The notes beneath the pieces were generated by a model that was not told where the DNA came from, made no database searches, and saw nothing but the letters and a program-made list of their open reading frames with translations. The position numbers and the translations under genes were made by a program. A stretch of DNA of 64,000 nucleotides from Zhuqueibacter pondensis (GTDB taxonomy: Bacteria; Zhuqueibacterota; Zhuqueibacteria; Zhuqueibacterales; Zhuqueibacteraceae): contig JAPDQK010000008.1 of NCBI GenBank assembly GCA_034505955.1, positions 1 to 64,000 of the forward strand, written 5' to 3'. Each line of letters begins with the position of its first letter. Within the stretch, counting starts at the first letter, position 1. This document shows, one piece after another, positions 1-7,724 of the stretch.

Positions 1-38
1 GACCTCTTGGGGTGTGCATCTAAACCGGTGTAATACAT
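1..38 (-). CDS. IS110-type transposase, N-terminal fragment cut by window edge
   Basis: Only 12 codons are inside the window; they read MYYTGLDAHPKR. The G-L-D-x-H-x-K pattern right after the start is typical of the first catalytic Asp of IS110-family (DEDD) transposases. A strong ribosome binding site, AAAGGAGGT, lies 5 bases before the ATG at 38. The rest of the gene would continue to the left of the window. With so few residues the family call is an inference from the start motif. The bases between here and 174 hold no other gene. Confidence 0.5.
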   Translation of the reverse strand, partial: MYYTGLDAHPKR

Positions 39-173
39 GGTGAACCTCCTTTCGATGAGTCAATACTTTTGTCTATGAAATTAAACAAATTGTGCAGAAG
101 ATTCACCATACTTTTTTACCACTTCAGTTTTAGTTAAGGCGAAGTTCAGAGGGCTAAACTCTTACCTGATTCG

Positions 174-926
174 TTAAAATTCACCGAAGAATTTGACGAC
201 TGCTGCACGATCCCCGACATCCTCATAGCCCAACTCCGGCGCGATTTCAATCAGCCTGATCACCGCGGCTTTCAGAATTTCCTTTTGCCCGAGTGCTTCC
301 GACTTGGCAGCTAGGTGTTTCCAGAAATTATCATTCGCATGATCCCGTTGCAAGATAAAAAAAAGATGGCGAAAATCTTTTCCCAGAAAATCGTCCTTTT
401 TGAGTTGCTCCGTTAGTCGTGATAGTGTGAGCTTGTCCACGAAAATATCCCAAGGATTTCCCAAATACAGGCTGAGCTGATATTCCCGGTGGTCAAGACG
501 GACCGTTTGTGCAAAGGGCTCCTGATGGCGCAACGTCTCATAAAAAAACTGAAAACGCGAGGGCCGATAGATATAATCGACATTCGCCCAAGTGCGACCG
601 AATGACCACATCACGTGCAGGCATTCCAGCTCGTGGGTGCGAATCATTTCATCATCGATCTGTTTAATCTTGAGACCGGGCGCCTTCATGGCGTTCGCAA
701 AGCCTTGCAGGGTTTCCGAATCGCGAAAGAGCAGGTCAATATCCCACCAAGCGAGATAATGCAGATAGTTCTGCATCAACAGCACGAGGGCACCGATCAA
801 TATGAATTCCGGTGCCTCTTTGCTCTGCCGGCTCGAAAGCTCCTCCAAGATCGCCAAAAAGTTATGGCGCCGCTTGCGATCAATGAATTCAAACCACGGC
901 GCATTTGGGTCGAGGTTGCGGTGCAT
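174..926 (-). CDS. nucleotidyltransferase-like protein (AbiEii-like fold), hypothetical
   Basis: A 250-residue soluble protein. Residues 42-66 hold a hydrophobic strand, Gly45-Ala46, and Trp-Asp62-Ile-Asp64, which resembles the hG(G/S)...DxD core of minimal nucleotidyltransferases. The rest is mostly helical with many charged residues. It has no signal peptide. Similar proteins are often annotated only as nucleotidyltransferase or hypothetical, and some are toxins of AbiE-like systems, but no antitoxin partner is visible here. The ATG at 926 has only a weak ribosome binding site. Substrate unknown; fold assignment is by motif only. Confidence 0.5.
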   Translation of the reverse strand: MHRNLDPNAPWFEFIDRKRRHNFLAILEELSSRQSKEAPEFILIGALVLLMQNYLHYLAWWDIDLLFRDSETLQGFANAMKAPGLKIKQIDDEMIRTHELECLHVMWSFGRTWANVDYIYRPSRFQFFYETLRHQEPFAQTVRLDHREYQLSLYLGNPWDIFVDKLTLSRLTEQLKKDDFLGKDFRHLFFILQRDHANDNFWKHLAAKSEALGQKEILKAAVIRLIEIAPELGYEDVGDRAAVVKFFGEF

Positions 927-960
927 TGGCGAATGTCACTTTATCCTTGCGCTTCCTATT

Positions 961-989
961 ACTTGCAACTTGCGAACTTGCAACTTGCT
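961..989. repeat. CTTGCAACTTGC word repeat
   Basis: Near-tandem copies of an ACTTGCAACTTG-like word directly follow the zinc-ribbon stop codon. The same word family recurs in frame inside the ABC exporter gene near 38630-38690, so it is a dispersed repeat rather than a local accident. Confidence 0.5.
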
Positions 990-1130
990 TCACTTCTTCA
1001 CCCGCCGTACACTGTTGCTGCCGCATTTCGGACAGGTGCGTTCTTCAACCACTTTTGGCGAGTACATGGCTTCGTATTCATGTCCGCAGCGCAGACATTT
1101 GAATTTGCCTTTTTCTTTGGGCTCGGGCAT
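990..1130 (-). CDS. FmdB-like small zinc-ribbon protein
   Basis: A 46-residue protein with two CxxC knuckles, Cys12-x-x-Cys15 and Cys33-x-x-Cys36, set in a lysine-rich chain, as in FmdB/rubredoxin-like zinc ribbons. A good ribosome binding site (GAGGAG, 6 bases upstream) supports the ATG at 1130. Such proteins bind one zinc ion; their function is usually unknown, sometimes regulatory. It sits just upstream of the nucleotidyltransferase-like gene on the same strand and may share its transcript. A run of CTTGCAACTTGC words lies directly after the stop. Confidence 0.6.
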   Translation of the reverse strand: MPEPKEKGKFKCLRCGHEYEAMYSPKVVEERTCPKCGSNSVRRVKK

Positions 1131-1170
1131 ACCAGCTCCTCAAGACCGCCAGATGATGAATCATCAGGCT

Positions 1171-1227
1171 AAAAAGTGAAAGACGGCTAAAGCCGCCTGA
1201 TTTGGATTTAGCCCCGTTTATGGGGCT
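1171..1227 (-). terminator. hairpins downstream of fadN
   Basis: On the minus strand, after the fadN stop, there is a 6-bp stem AGCCCC/GGGGCT (1210-1227), then a 5-bp stem CGGCT/AGCCG (1184-1195) followed by a T-rich tail ending in TTTTT (1171-1175). This is a plausible intrinsic terminator for the beta-oxidation operon. Confidence 0.4.
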
Positions 1228-1263
1228 TCCATCTTTGAGCTGTGGGATTCATTCCATAGCGGA

Positions 1264-3609
1264 CTAATTCCTCAGCGCCTTCCCGGTTTTTAGCATGTGT
1301 GCAATGCGATCCTGCGTCAATTTTTCGCCGCACAAACTGACGAACGCCTCGCGCTCCAAATCCAAAATGTACTGCTCATCTACCGGTTTTGTCAGCGAGG
1401 CTTTTTCACCGCCGGTGAGGACATAAGCCAACTTTTTGCCGATCAGGAGATCATGCGCAGAAATCTTTCCGGACTTGAGGATTCCGTCCATCGTGTTCTC
1501 AATGGCCAGACGGCCGCCGAGCCCGGGCAGATAAATGTCGTCACGGTAAGCCGGCGGTTGGTAATCTTTTGCCAGTTCCAAAACCGCCTGCTTGGCTTCG
1601 TGGAGCAAATGCTCGGGATTGACCACGATGCGATCGTCTTTGGTGAGATAACCCAGCTTGATCGCCTCGTGCGCCGAGGTCGAGACCTTGGCAAACGCAA
1701 TGGTTTCAAATGCCTGCTGCACCGGCGGAAATGGCCCCGGTCTTTTCTTTTCCATCGCTTTCATGGCATTCAACAGCAAACGCAAATCCGCTCCGGCGCC
1801 GGGGATCAGACCGACACCGACTTCGACGGAGCCACAGTAAAGCTCTGCGGAGGCGACGATTTTGTCTGCACCAGCGCAAACTTCATAACCACCGCCGAGG
1901 GTGAGATTGAACGGCGCCGCGACCACCGGGAAGGGGCCGTGCTTCAGATTCTGCGTCACATCTTGAAAAGCCTTGCTGATCGCTTCGATGCCCTTCCAAT
2001 TCTTGGCTTTGATCAACTCTAAAATGAGCGCTAAATTGGCACCGGCGGAAAAGTTTTGCCCCTGATGTCCGATGACCAACCCGCGGAACCCTTCTTTGAC
2101 GACAACTTCCTGCGCCGTGAACAGCATGTCGATCATCGCCGCATCGATGGGATTCAGCGCCGGCTGGAGTGGGCTGTGAAATTCGACGCAGGCCACACCG
2201 TCGCCAAGATCAATGAGGCTGGCCGACCAATTGCGCCGGATTTCGCGACCTTGCATTTTTCGCAGATCGAGAGAGATGGTCTTGGCTTTCTCGGGCATTG
2301 GCTGCGCTTTTTTCGCCGCCAAATCAAAATACGTTCGGCCTTCACGAGTGGTTTCGTAAAATTTTGTTCGCCCGGAATCCAACATCGCGCGCACCCACGC
2401 CGGTACGGGTTTGCCTTCTTTTTCCATGCGGCGGGCGGATTTTTCGACGCCGATGGCATCCCAAACTTCGAACGGACCAAGCTGCCAGCCGAAGCCCCAT
2501 TTCATGGCGTTGTCAACATTGACAATATCATCGGCAATTTCGGGAATGCGGTTGGCGGCATAAATCAGCGTTTGGGAAATTTGCTCCCACAGGAATTTTC
2601 CGGCACGGTCATCGCTTTCGACCAGCGCTTTGATTTTATCGCCGACGGCGGTATATCCTTTGGCCACGCGATAGCCATCAAAGCGCACCGGTTTCTGCGG
2701 GCCATATTCCAACGTGGTCAAATTCAAAGAAAGAATGTCCTTGCCGACTTTTTGATAGAAGCCCTTCTGAGTTTTCTGCCCCAACCATTTGTTCTCCAAC
2801 ATTTTTTGGAGATAATCCGGGATGGCGAAAATATCCCGCGCTTCATCATCGGCGCCTTTGTCATAAGAAGTTTTTGCCACGTGCACCAACGTATCCAGCC
2901 CGACGACATCGGCGGTTCGGAAAGTGGCGCTCTTGGGACGGCCGATGATCTCCCCGGTCAATTGATCCACTTCTTCGACAGTGAGATTCATTTCGCGCGC
3001 CAACCTCAAGGTGAGCATCATGCCGAAAACCCCGATGCGGTTGGCGATGAAGTTGGGCGTGTCTTTGGCATAGACGACGCCTTTGCCGAGCACGTTTTCA
3101 CAAAACGCGGCGATGAAATCCACGACCTCGGATCGAGTTTCTTCACCTTTGATCAGCTCGATCAAGCGCATGTAGCGTGGCGGGTTGAAGAAGTGCGTGA
3201 CCAGAAAACGCTGCCGCAAATCCATTGGCATCTCTGCCATCATTTCTTTGATGGAGAGTCCGGAAGTATTTGAGCTGAGGATGGCCTCGCTTTTCAAAAC
3301 CGGTGCAATCCTTGCAAACAGACTCCGCTTGATATCGAGGCGCTCGGCAACGGCTTCGATGACCCAATCCACTTCGGCGAGGCGTTCGAGGTGTTGATCA
3401 TAGTTGCAGGGTGTAATCAAATTCGCACGGCTGGAATCATAAAATGGTGAGGGCTTCAACGCCAGCGCCGACTGAATGCCTTTTTCGGCCAGCTCCTGCG
3501 AAATGTCGAATGCCAGTGAAGCAATGCCGACGTTGGCCAGATGGGCACAGAGCTGGCTGCCCATTACGCCGGTTCCGAGCACGGCAACCTTCTCTATTTT
3601 CTTTGTCAT
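1264..3609 (-). CDS. fadN: 3-hydroxyacyl-CoA dehydrogenase / enoyl-CoA hydratase, FadN type
   Basis: 781 residues, close to Bacillus subtilis FadN (about 789). The N-terminus carries the NAD-binding GTGVMG loop (residues 12-17), followed by the HAD region with the THFFNPP catalytic-histidine motif near residue 138 and the C-terminal HAD dimer domains. From about residue 460 a crotonase domain follows, with an oxyanion-hole GGGYE segment and EVGVGLIPGAG. It should hydrate enoyl-CoA and oxidise the hydroxyacyl-CoA in fatty-acid beta-oxidation in the cytoplasm. Domain order (dehydrogenase first) is the FadN order, opposite to E. coli FadB. fadA and fadE lie upstream on the same strand, but a rightward toxin-antitoxin pair separates it from fadA. 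Confidence 0.88.
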   Translation of the reverse strand: MTKKIEKVAVLGTGVMGSQLCAHLANVGIASLAFDISQELAEKGIQSALALKPSPFYDSSRANLITPCNYDQHLERLAEVDWVIEAVAERLDIKRSLFARIAPVLKSEAILSSNTSGLSIKEMMAEMPMDLRQRFLVTHFFNPPRYMRLIELIKGEETRSEVVDFIAAFCENVLGKGVVYAKDTPNFIANRIGVFGMMLTLRLAREMNLTVEEVDQLTGEIIGRPKSATFRTADVVGLDTLVHVAKTSYDKGADDEARDIFAIPDYLQKMLENKWLGQKTQKGFYQKVGKDILSLNLTTLEYGPQKPVRFDGYRVAKGYTAVGDKIKALVESDDRAGKFLWEQISQTLIYAANRIPEIADDIVNVDNAMKWGFGWQLGPFEVWDAIGVEKSARRMEKEGKPVPAWVRAMLDSGRTKFYETTREGRTYFDLAAKKAQPMPEKAKTISLDLRKMQGREIRRNWSASLIDLGDGVACVEFHSPLQPALNPIDAAMIDMLFTAQEVVVKEGFRGLVIGHQGQNFSAGANLALILELIKAKNWKGIEAISKAFQDVTQNLKHGPFPVVAAPFNLTLGGGYEVCAGADKIVASAELYCGSVEVGVGLIPGAGADLRLLLNAMKAMEKKRPGPFPPVQQAFETIAFAKVSTSAHEAIKLGYLTKDDRIVVNPEHLLHEAKQAVLELAKDYQPPAYRDDIYLPGLGGRLAIENTMDGILKSGKISAHDLLIGKKLAYVLTGGEKASLTKPVDEQYILDLEREAFVSLCGEKLTQDRIAHMLKTGKALRN

Positions 3610-3649
3610 TGTTTGTTTGCTCCCAAAATGAATTAACGCGAAGTTTCAC

Positions 3650-3677
3650 TTGACAATCATGACAAATTTTCTACATT
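3650..3677 (+). promoter_or_regulatory. sigma70-like promoter of the toxin-antitoxin pair
   Basis: TTGACA (3650-3655) and TACATT (3672-3677) with a 16-bp spacer, 50 bases before the antitoxin ATG at 3729. It lies between divergent fadN and the antitoxin gene. Confidence 0.5.
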
Positions 3678-3728
3678 ATATTGAAACAAGTTCAAGCATT
3701 TTTAATTTGCTTGAAATGCGAGGTGACC

Positions 3729-3959
3729 ATGATTCAAACCATTCCTGCTCACTTTGACGGCGCGAACATCATTCTCGACAAGAAAATCGATCTACCCCCA
3801 AATGCGCGGCTTTTAGTGATTGTGCTCGATGGCGAGTTCGATGACCTTCCGGCCAGCGAAATCGCCAAGCTGGCAGACAGCGGCGGCGCATTCGATTTTC
3901 TTGCCGACCCCGCCGAGGATATTTACACGGACGAGGATTTAAAAATACGCTACCGATGA
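3729..3959 (+). CDS. putative antitoxin of MazF/PemK pair
   Basis: 76 residues. The ATG at 3729 is preferred because GAGGTG lies just upstream; a longer frame from 3681 overlaps the predicted -10 region. The N-terminus is a short beta-rich segment with an acidic tail rich in Asp and Glu, as in many antitoxins that neutralise a basic toxin. Its stop overlaps the toxin start by an ATGA junction, so translation is probably coupled. I do not recognise a classical AbrB or MazE DNA-binding motif; the antitoxin role is inferred from position, size and charge. Confidence 0.6.
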   Translation: MIQTIPAHFDGANIILDKKIDLPPNARLLVIVLDGEFDDLPASEIAKLADSGGAFDFLADPAEDIYTDEDLKIRYR

Positions 3960-4303
3960 AACGGGGAACCATCGTACTCACGCCTTTCCCGTTTGGCGAT
4001 CTGAGTACCACCAAGCGCCGCCCGGCGGTGATTATCTCTTCTGCTGATCAAGATGAGGTGATTGTTGCATTTATTACCTCACAGGTCAGCAAAGCAACCC
4101 AACCCACCGATTTGATTGTAGACTCATCTCACCCCGATTTTGGAATAACAGGCCTCAAAAAGGATTCTGCCATTCGCCTACGAAAACTGTGCACGATTGA
4201 AAAAAGAATTATTTATGGTGAATTGGGTGAAGTCTCTTTGGCTTTGATACCAGAAATTAACCTGCGTTTGCGTATTGCACTTCAGCTCGACCAAAATCCG
4301 TAA
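3956..4303 (+). CDS. MazF/PemK-family toxin (putative endoribonuclease)
   Basis: 115 residues with family hallmarks: an N-terminal basic strand, MKRGTIVLTPFPFGD, then KRRPAVIIS, and a central TDLIVD/GLKKDSAIRLRKL segment matching the conserved Arg and Ser/Thr region of PemK/MazF. Members usually cut mRNA at short motifs and are blocked by the upstream antitoxin. It overlaps the antitoxin by 4 bases. The pair is on the opposite strand to the flanking fadN and fadA genes, which suggests an insertion into that operon. Confidence 0.8.
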   Translation: MKRGTIVLTPFPFGDLSTTKRRPAVIISSADQDEVIVAFITSQVSKATQPTDLIVDSSHPDFGITGLKKDSAIRLRKLCTIEKRIIYGELGEVSLALIPEINLRLRIALQLDQNP

Positions 4304-4360
4304 GACAAAATTTTTTGTCACTCCAAGTTGACAATCTTTGTCTCCCAGATCCACCAAACC

Positions 4361-4388
4361 CAACACTCCAGCACTCCATCAATCCGTT
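4361..4388. repeat. ACTCCAGCACTCCATC word repeat
   Basis: A short run of CACTCCA/CACTCCATC words lies just downstream of the fadA stop. The same words recur in the inverted repeat at 28679-28728, so they belong to a dispersed family. Confidence 0.35.
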
Positions 4389-4389
4389 T

Positions 4390-5532
4390 TCACAATCTCT
4401 CGATGATGGTTGCAATCCCCTGTCCCATGCCGATGCACATGGTTGCCAGTCCGGTTTTGGCTTTTTTCTGTTCCATGACATTCAGCAGGGTCACGAGGAT
4501 GCGCGCGCCGGAAGCGCCGAGGGGATGGCCGAGGGCGATGGCGCCGCCGTTGAGGTTGATCTTCTCCATCGGCCAGCCGCCTTTTTTGATCACATAAAGG
4601 GATTGCGCGGCAAACGCCTCGTTCAGCTCGATGACATCGATATCTTTGAGAGTCATGCCGGCCAGTTTGAGGGCTTTTTCGGTGGCGGGCAGCGGTCCCA
4701 TACCCATCATTTTCCAATCCACTCCGGCAAAGGCGCGAGCCACGATGCGAGCCCGCGGTTTCAAGTCCAACTCCTGAGCCAAAGTATTGCTGGCAAGCAA
4801 CAAGGCCGCGGCGCCGATGGAAATGGGCGAGCTGGTCGCAGCGGTGATGGTACCGTTTTTCAGAAAGGCCGGTTCCAATGATTTCATTTTTTCGATATCC
4901 GGTTCGCGCGGACCCTCATCGCGATCAATCGTTATGCCGTTGTGTGTGACCGGCACCACTTCGTTGGCAAAGCGGCCATTGGTCCAGGCCTCCAGTGCTT
5001 TTTTGTGAGAGGAAATTGAAAACTGTTCTTGCTCTTCCCGACTGATGTTGCCCTCGCGCGCGAGGATTTCGGCGGTTTCGCCCATGCCCATATAGACTTG
5101 TTGTTCGACGAGCTTAGGATGAAAATCCGGATTGAAGCCGCCCATGGGGATGGAGAACATATCCTCAACGCCGGCGGCCAAGCCGGCCTCGATATCGCCA
5201 ACGAGAATGGCACGATCAATCTGATGCGCCGCATCCATGGAAGAGCCGCAAAAGCGGTTCACCACTTTGGCACCGGCTTCCTTGGGAATGCCGGCGAGAA
5301 TGGCAACGCCGCGCGCCATCAGCATGCCCTGACTGGCTTCGGGAAAGGCACAGCCCAATACGACATCTTCGATTTTTTCAACCGGCAAACGCGGGTTGCG
5401 TTTGAGCAAAGCGACGATCACCTGCGCCGTTAAATCATCGGGGCGGATGCCGATCATTTTACCTTTCTTCACTCCCATTGGGCTGCGCACGCCGTCGAGA
5501 ATCACCGTGTATCGATCATTTCTTGTAGCCAT
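4390..5532 (-). CDS. fadA: acetyl-CoA acyltransferase (3-ketoacyl-CoA thiolase)
   Basis: 380 residues, normal for thiolases. The nucleophile Cys95 sits in NRFCGSSM; the GHPLGASGAR block and the C-terminal CIGMGQG with the second catalytic Cys are intact. It cleaves 3-ketoacyl-CoA to acetyl-CoA and a shortened acyl-CoA, the last step of beta-oxidation. AAGGAG stands a few bases before the ATG at 5532. fadE lies 47 bases upstream on the same strand, so they are probably co-transcribed; fadN follows after the toxin-antitoxin insertion. Confidence 0.9.
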   Translation of the reverse strand: MATRNDRYTVILDGVRSPMGVKKGKMIGIRPDDLTAQVIVALLKRNPRLPVEKIEDVVLGCAFPEASQGMLMARGVAILAGIPKEAGAKVVNRFCGSSMDAAHQIDRAILVGDIEAGLAAGVEDMFSIPMGGFNPDFHPKLVEQQVYMGMGETAEILAREGNISREEQEQFSISSHKKALEAWTNGRFANEVVPVTHNGITIDRDEGPREPDIEKMKSLEPAFLKNGTITAATSSPISIGAAALLLASNTLAQELDLKPRARIVARAFAGVDWKMMGMGPLPATEKALKLAGMTLKDIDVIELNEAFAAQSLYVIKKGGWPMEKINLNGGAIALGHPLGASGARILVTLLNVMEQKKAKTGLATMCIGMGQGIATIIERL

Positions 5533-5579
5533 GTCGTTATCTCCTTATAGGCCAGATATTATGCATTACGTTTTATTCA

Positions 5580-7355
5580 TTAGAAACGATACTTTCCCAC
5601 CTCATACAAATCTTCCGCAATCTCCCGTTTCAACGCTATGGTATTGGTTGCCGGAAGCATCACTTTGGCAAAATCCAACAAATCTTGCAATTGCTGCGAG
5701 CGGATGGCAGCATCAGGCAACGCGGTAATGATTTTGCGCGCCAGTGCAAGCATGCGCGCGGCGGATTCCGCGATGAGCACTTTGACAATCGCATTCCAAG
5801 TCCTGTCACGCCGCGGATTTTGTGCGACGCGACGCAACGCGCTATCGATGACGTAGAGATCAATGAAAATATCGGCCAGCGCTTCGCCAATCTGTTGTTC
5901 ATTCCGCAAATCCTGTCCATAAGCAATGGCGGCTTCATTGAACACAAAGAGTGCGAGCTGCCGGGCCATCTCCACGAGGCGTTTCTCTGCCGCAAGCGCT
6001 TCGGAATCCGGAATCAATTTCACCACCTCTTCGGTATTTACCCGCAGTCGCCCGTCACTGAATGGCTTCGTATTCTCACGCAGCGGCAGCTCTTCCATCA
6101 AGGCCTTGCGCAGGGCAAAGCCGGCAATGATCTGGCGGTTGATCTCATTGGTGCCTTCGAAGATGCGATCCACGCGATTGTCACGGGCGGCCGCGGCCAT
6201 CGGATAATCTTCGAGGAATCCGTATCCACCGAGGATTTGCAGGCCGTGATCAGCAACGATCCACAAACTCTCGGTGCCATGGACCTTGTTGATGGAAGCT
6301 TCGATGGCCAGCTTTTCCAGCGTCTCGCCAATGCCGGGCGGCGGCGTTTCGCTCTCCAGATCGAAGTGCTCCAAAATTTCGTCATACATGGCCGCGGTAC
6401 GATAGACGATGCTATCCAGCGCAAAGGTGCGAATCACCATGTCGGCGAATTTACTTTTGATGGCATCGAACTGCGCAATGGGGCGGCCGAATTGCCGGCG
6501 CTGCAACGCATACGCCACGGCTTCTTTGATCACCGCCCGGCAACCACCGAGGTCTGCGGCGCCGAGCTTGAGACGTCCCAAATCCAACACATCGAGTGCC
6601 ACCTGATGCCCTTGGCCGATTTCTCCGAGCAGATTTTCAACCGGCACTTTGACGTTGTCGAACGTCACGCTGGTCGTGGAGGAGCCTTTGATTCCCATCT
6701 TATGCTCTTCCGGCCCCGGGCTGACGCCCTCCCACGTTCGCTCGACGATGAAAGCTGCCATTTTCCTTGCGCCCGCATCGGCAAAGACAATGTAAACATC
6801 GGCCCACGCGCCGTTGCTGATAAACTGTTTGATGCCATTCACAATATAAAATTTACCGTCAGGGGTGAGGGTTGCCGTTGTCTTCTGGGACAACGCATCG
6901 GACCCAGCTTCGGCTTCGGTGAGCGCATAAGCAGACATCCATTCGCCGCTGCCGATTTTGGGCAAATATTTACTTTTTTGTTGCCCATTGCCGAAAAACA
7001 AGATGGGCAGGGTGGCAATGCCGGAATGCGCCGAAAAGGTTACGGAAAATGAGGCACTCTCTCCGAATGAAATGCCTTCGGCAACCCGCATGGCAGTGAC
7101 CGTGCCTAGGGCGCTGCCGCCATACTTTGCGGGGAGGTCAGTGCTCAAAAGCCCCATTCCACCACATTCGCGGAAAAGAGTCAGAGAGAGTTCCTTGTCA
7201 TACTTTTCAATCGCTTGCTTGTTTTTCAAAATTCTTTCCACTGCAAACTCTTCGACGACCCGCGCAATCTCTTTTTGTTCTTCGGAAAATTTTTCGCGAG
7301 TCATGATTTCGCCATGAATAATTGGCGTGATTAAGAATTCGCCGCCTGAGATCAT
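5580..7355 (-). CDS. fadE: acyl-CoA dehydrogenase, FadE type
   Basis: 591 residues, matching the long Firmicute-type FadE (about 594) rather than the 380-residue short-chain enzymes. It has the FAD-binding ACAD signature YALTEAEAGSDA, then GGYGFLEDYPM and RIFEGTNEINRQ, where Glu after Phe is the expected catalytic base. A C-terminal extension of about 170 residues follows. It introduces the 2,3 double bond into acyl-CoA. The ATG at 7355 has AAGGAG 7 bases upstream; a second ATG (MTREKF) lies 17 codons inside. First gene of the leftward fad operon. Confidence 0.9.
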   Translation of the reverse strand: MISGGEFLITPIIHGEIMTREKFSEEQKEIARVVEEFAVERILKNKQAIEKYDKELSLTLFRECGGMGLLSTDLPAKYGGSALGTVTAMRVAEGISFGESASFSVTFSAHSGIATLPILFFGNGQQKSKYLPKIGSGEWMSAYALTEAEAGSDALSQKTTATLTPDGKFYIVNGIKQFISNGAWADVYIVFADAGARKMAAFIVERTWEGVSPGPEEHKMGIKGSSTTSVTFDNVKVPVENLLGEIGQGHQVALDVLDLGRLKLGAADLGGCRAVIKEAVAYALQRRQFGRPIAQFDAIKSKFADMVIRTFALDSIVYRTAAMYDEILEHFDLESETPPPGIGETLEKLAIEASINKVHGTESLWIVADHGLQILGGYGFLEDYPMAAAARDNRVDRIFEGTNEINRQIIAGFALRKALMEELPLRENTKPFSDGRLRVNTEEVVKLIPDSEALAAEKRLVEMARQLALFVFNEAAIAYGQDLRNEQQIGEALADIFIDLYVIDSALRRVAQNPRRDRTWNAIVKVLIAESAARMLALARKIITALPDAAIRSQQLQDLLDFAKVMLPATNTIALKREIAEDLYEVGKYRF

Positions 7356-7724
7356 GATTTTGCTCCTTGAGAATAAAGGCTACCCATTTTTGCCGATATG
7401 ATTTGGTGTGCCAACTGGAACCAATAGACTGCCCCGTGAGCGTAGCCGGTTAGTTCTGCGAGTGTATGATCAGTCAGGTTAGACGAAGTACGGATACGCT
7501 CTGAGCAGTAAGCGGATCACTATCTCTTTGCCCTCAAAAAGGAAATGTCTAAATTTTGCTACACAAAAAGTATACCGCCAGAGGCGAATTCCCTCTGAGG
7601 CCTACGCATTTAATATCAATCAATTAGGAGGAAGACCCTACCTCCTTTCAAATTTTCTCTATTAAAATTGCGAATTTTTGAAGGAAACTTCTCAAAAACA
7701 AGAAAAAATCGACCGGGAATCCAT
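7356..7724. other. intergenic region upstream of fadE
   Basis: About 370 bases without a credible gene. It should hold the fadE promoter, but I see no clear -35/-10 pair. It contains a 6-bp hairpin CAGAGG/CCTCTG and an AGGAGG/CCTCCT inverted pair nearer the left-running secreted-protein gene, possible transcription-end structures. Confidence 0.4.

Noticed and set aside
2056..3273. 405-codon open frame on the plus strand
   Set aside because: It is antisense to fadN, has no ribosome site and a composition rich in His, Phe and Arg with no family motif; long antisense frames are common opposite biased coding sequence.
5685..7052. 455-codon open frame opposite fadE
   Set aside because: Shadow of a clearly conserved acyl-CoA dehydrogenase; no recognisable domain or start signal.
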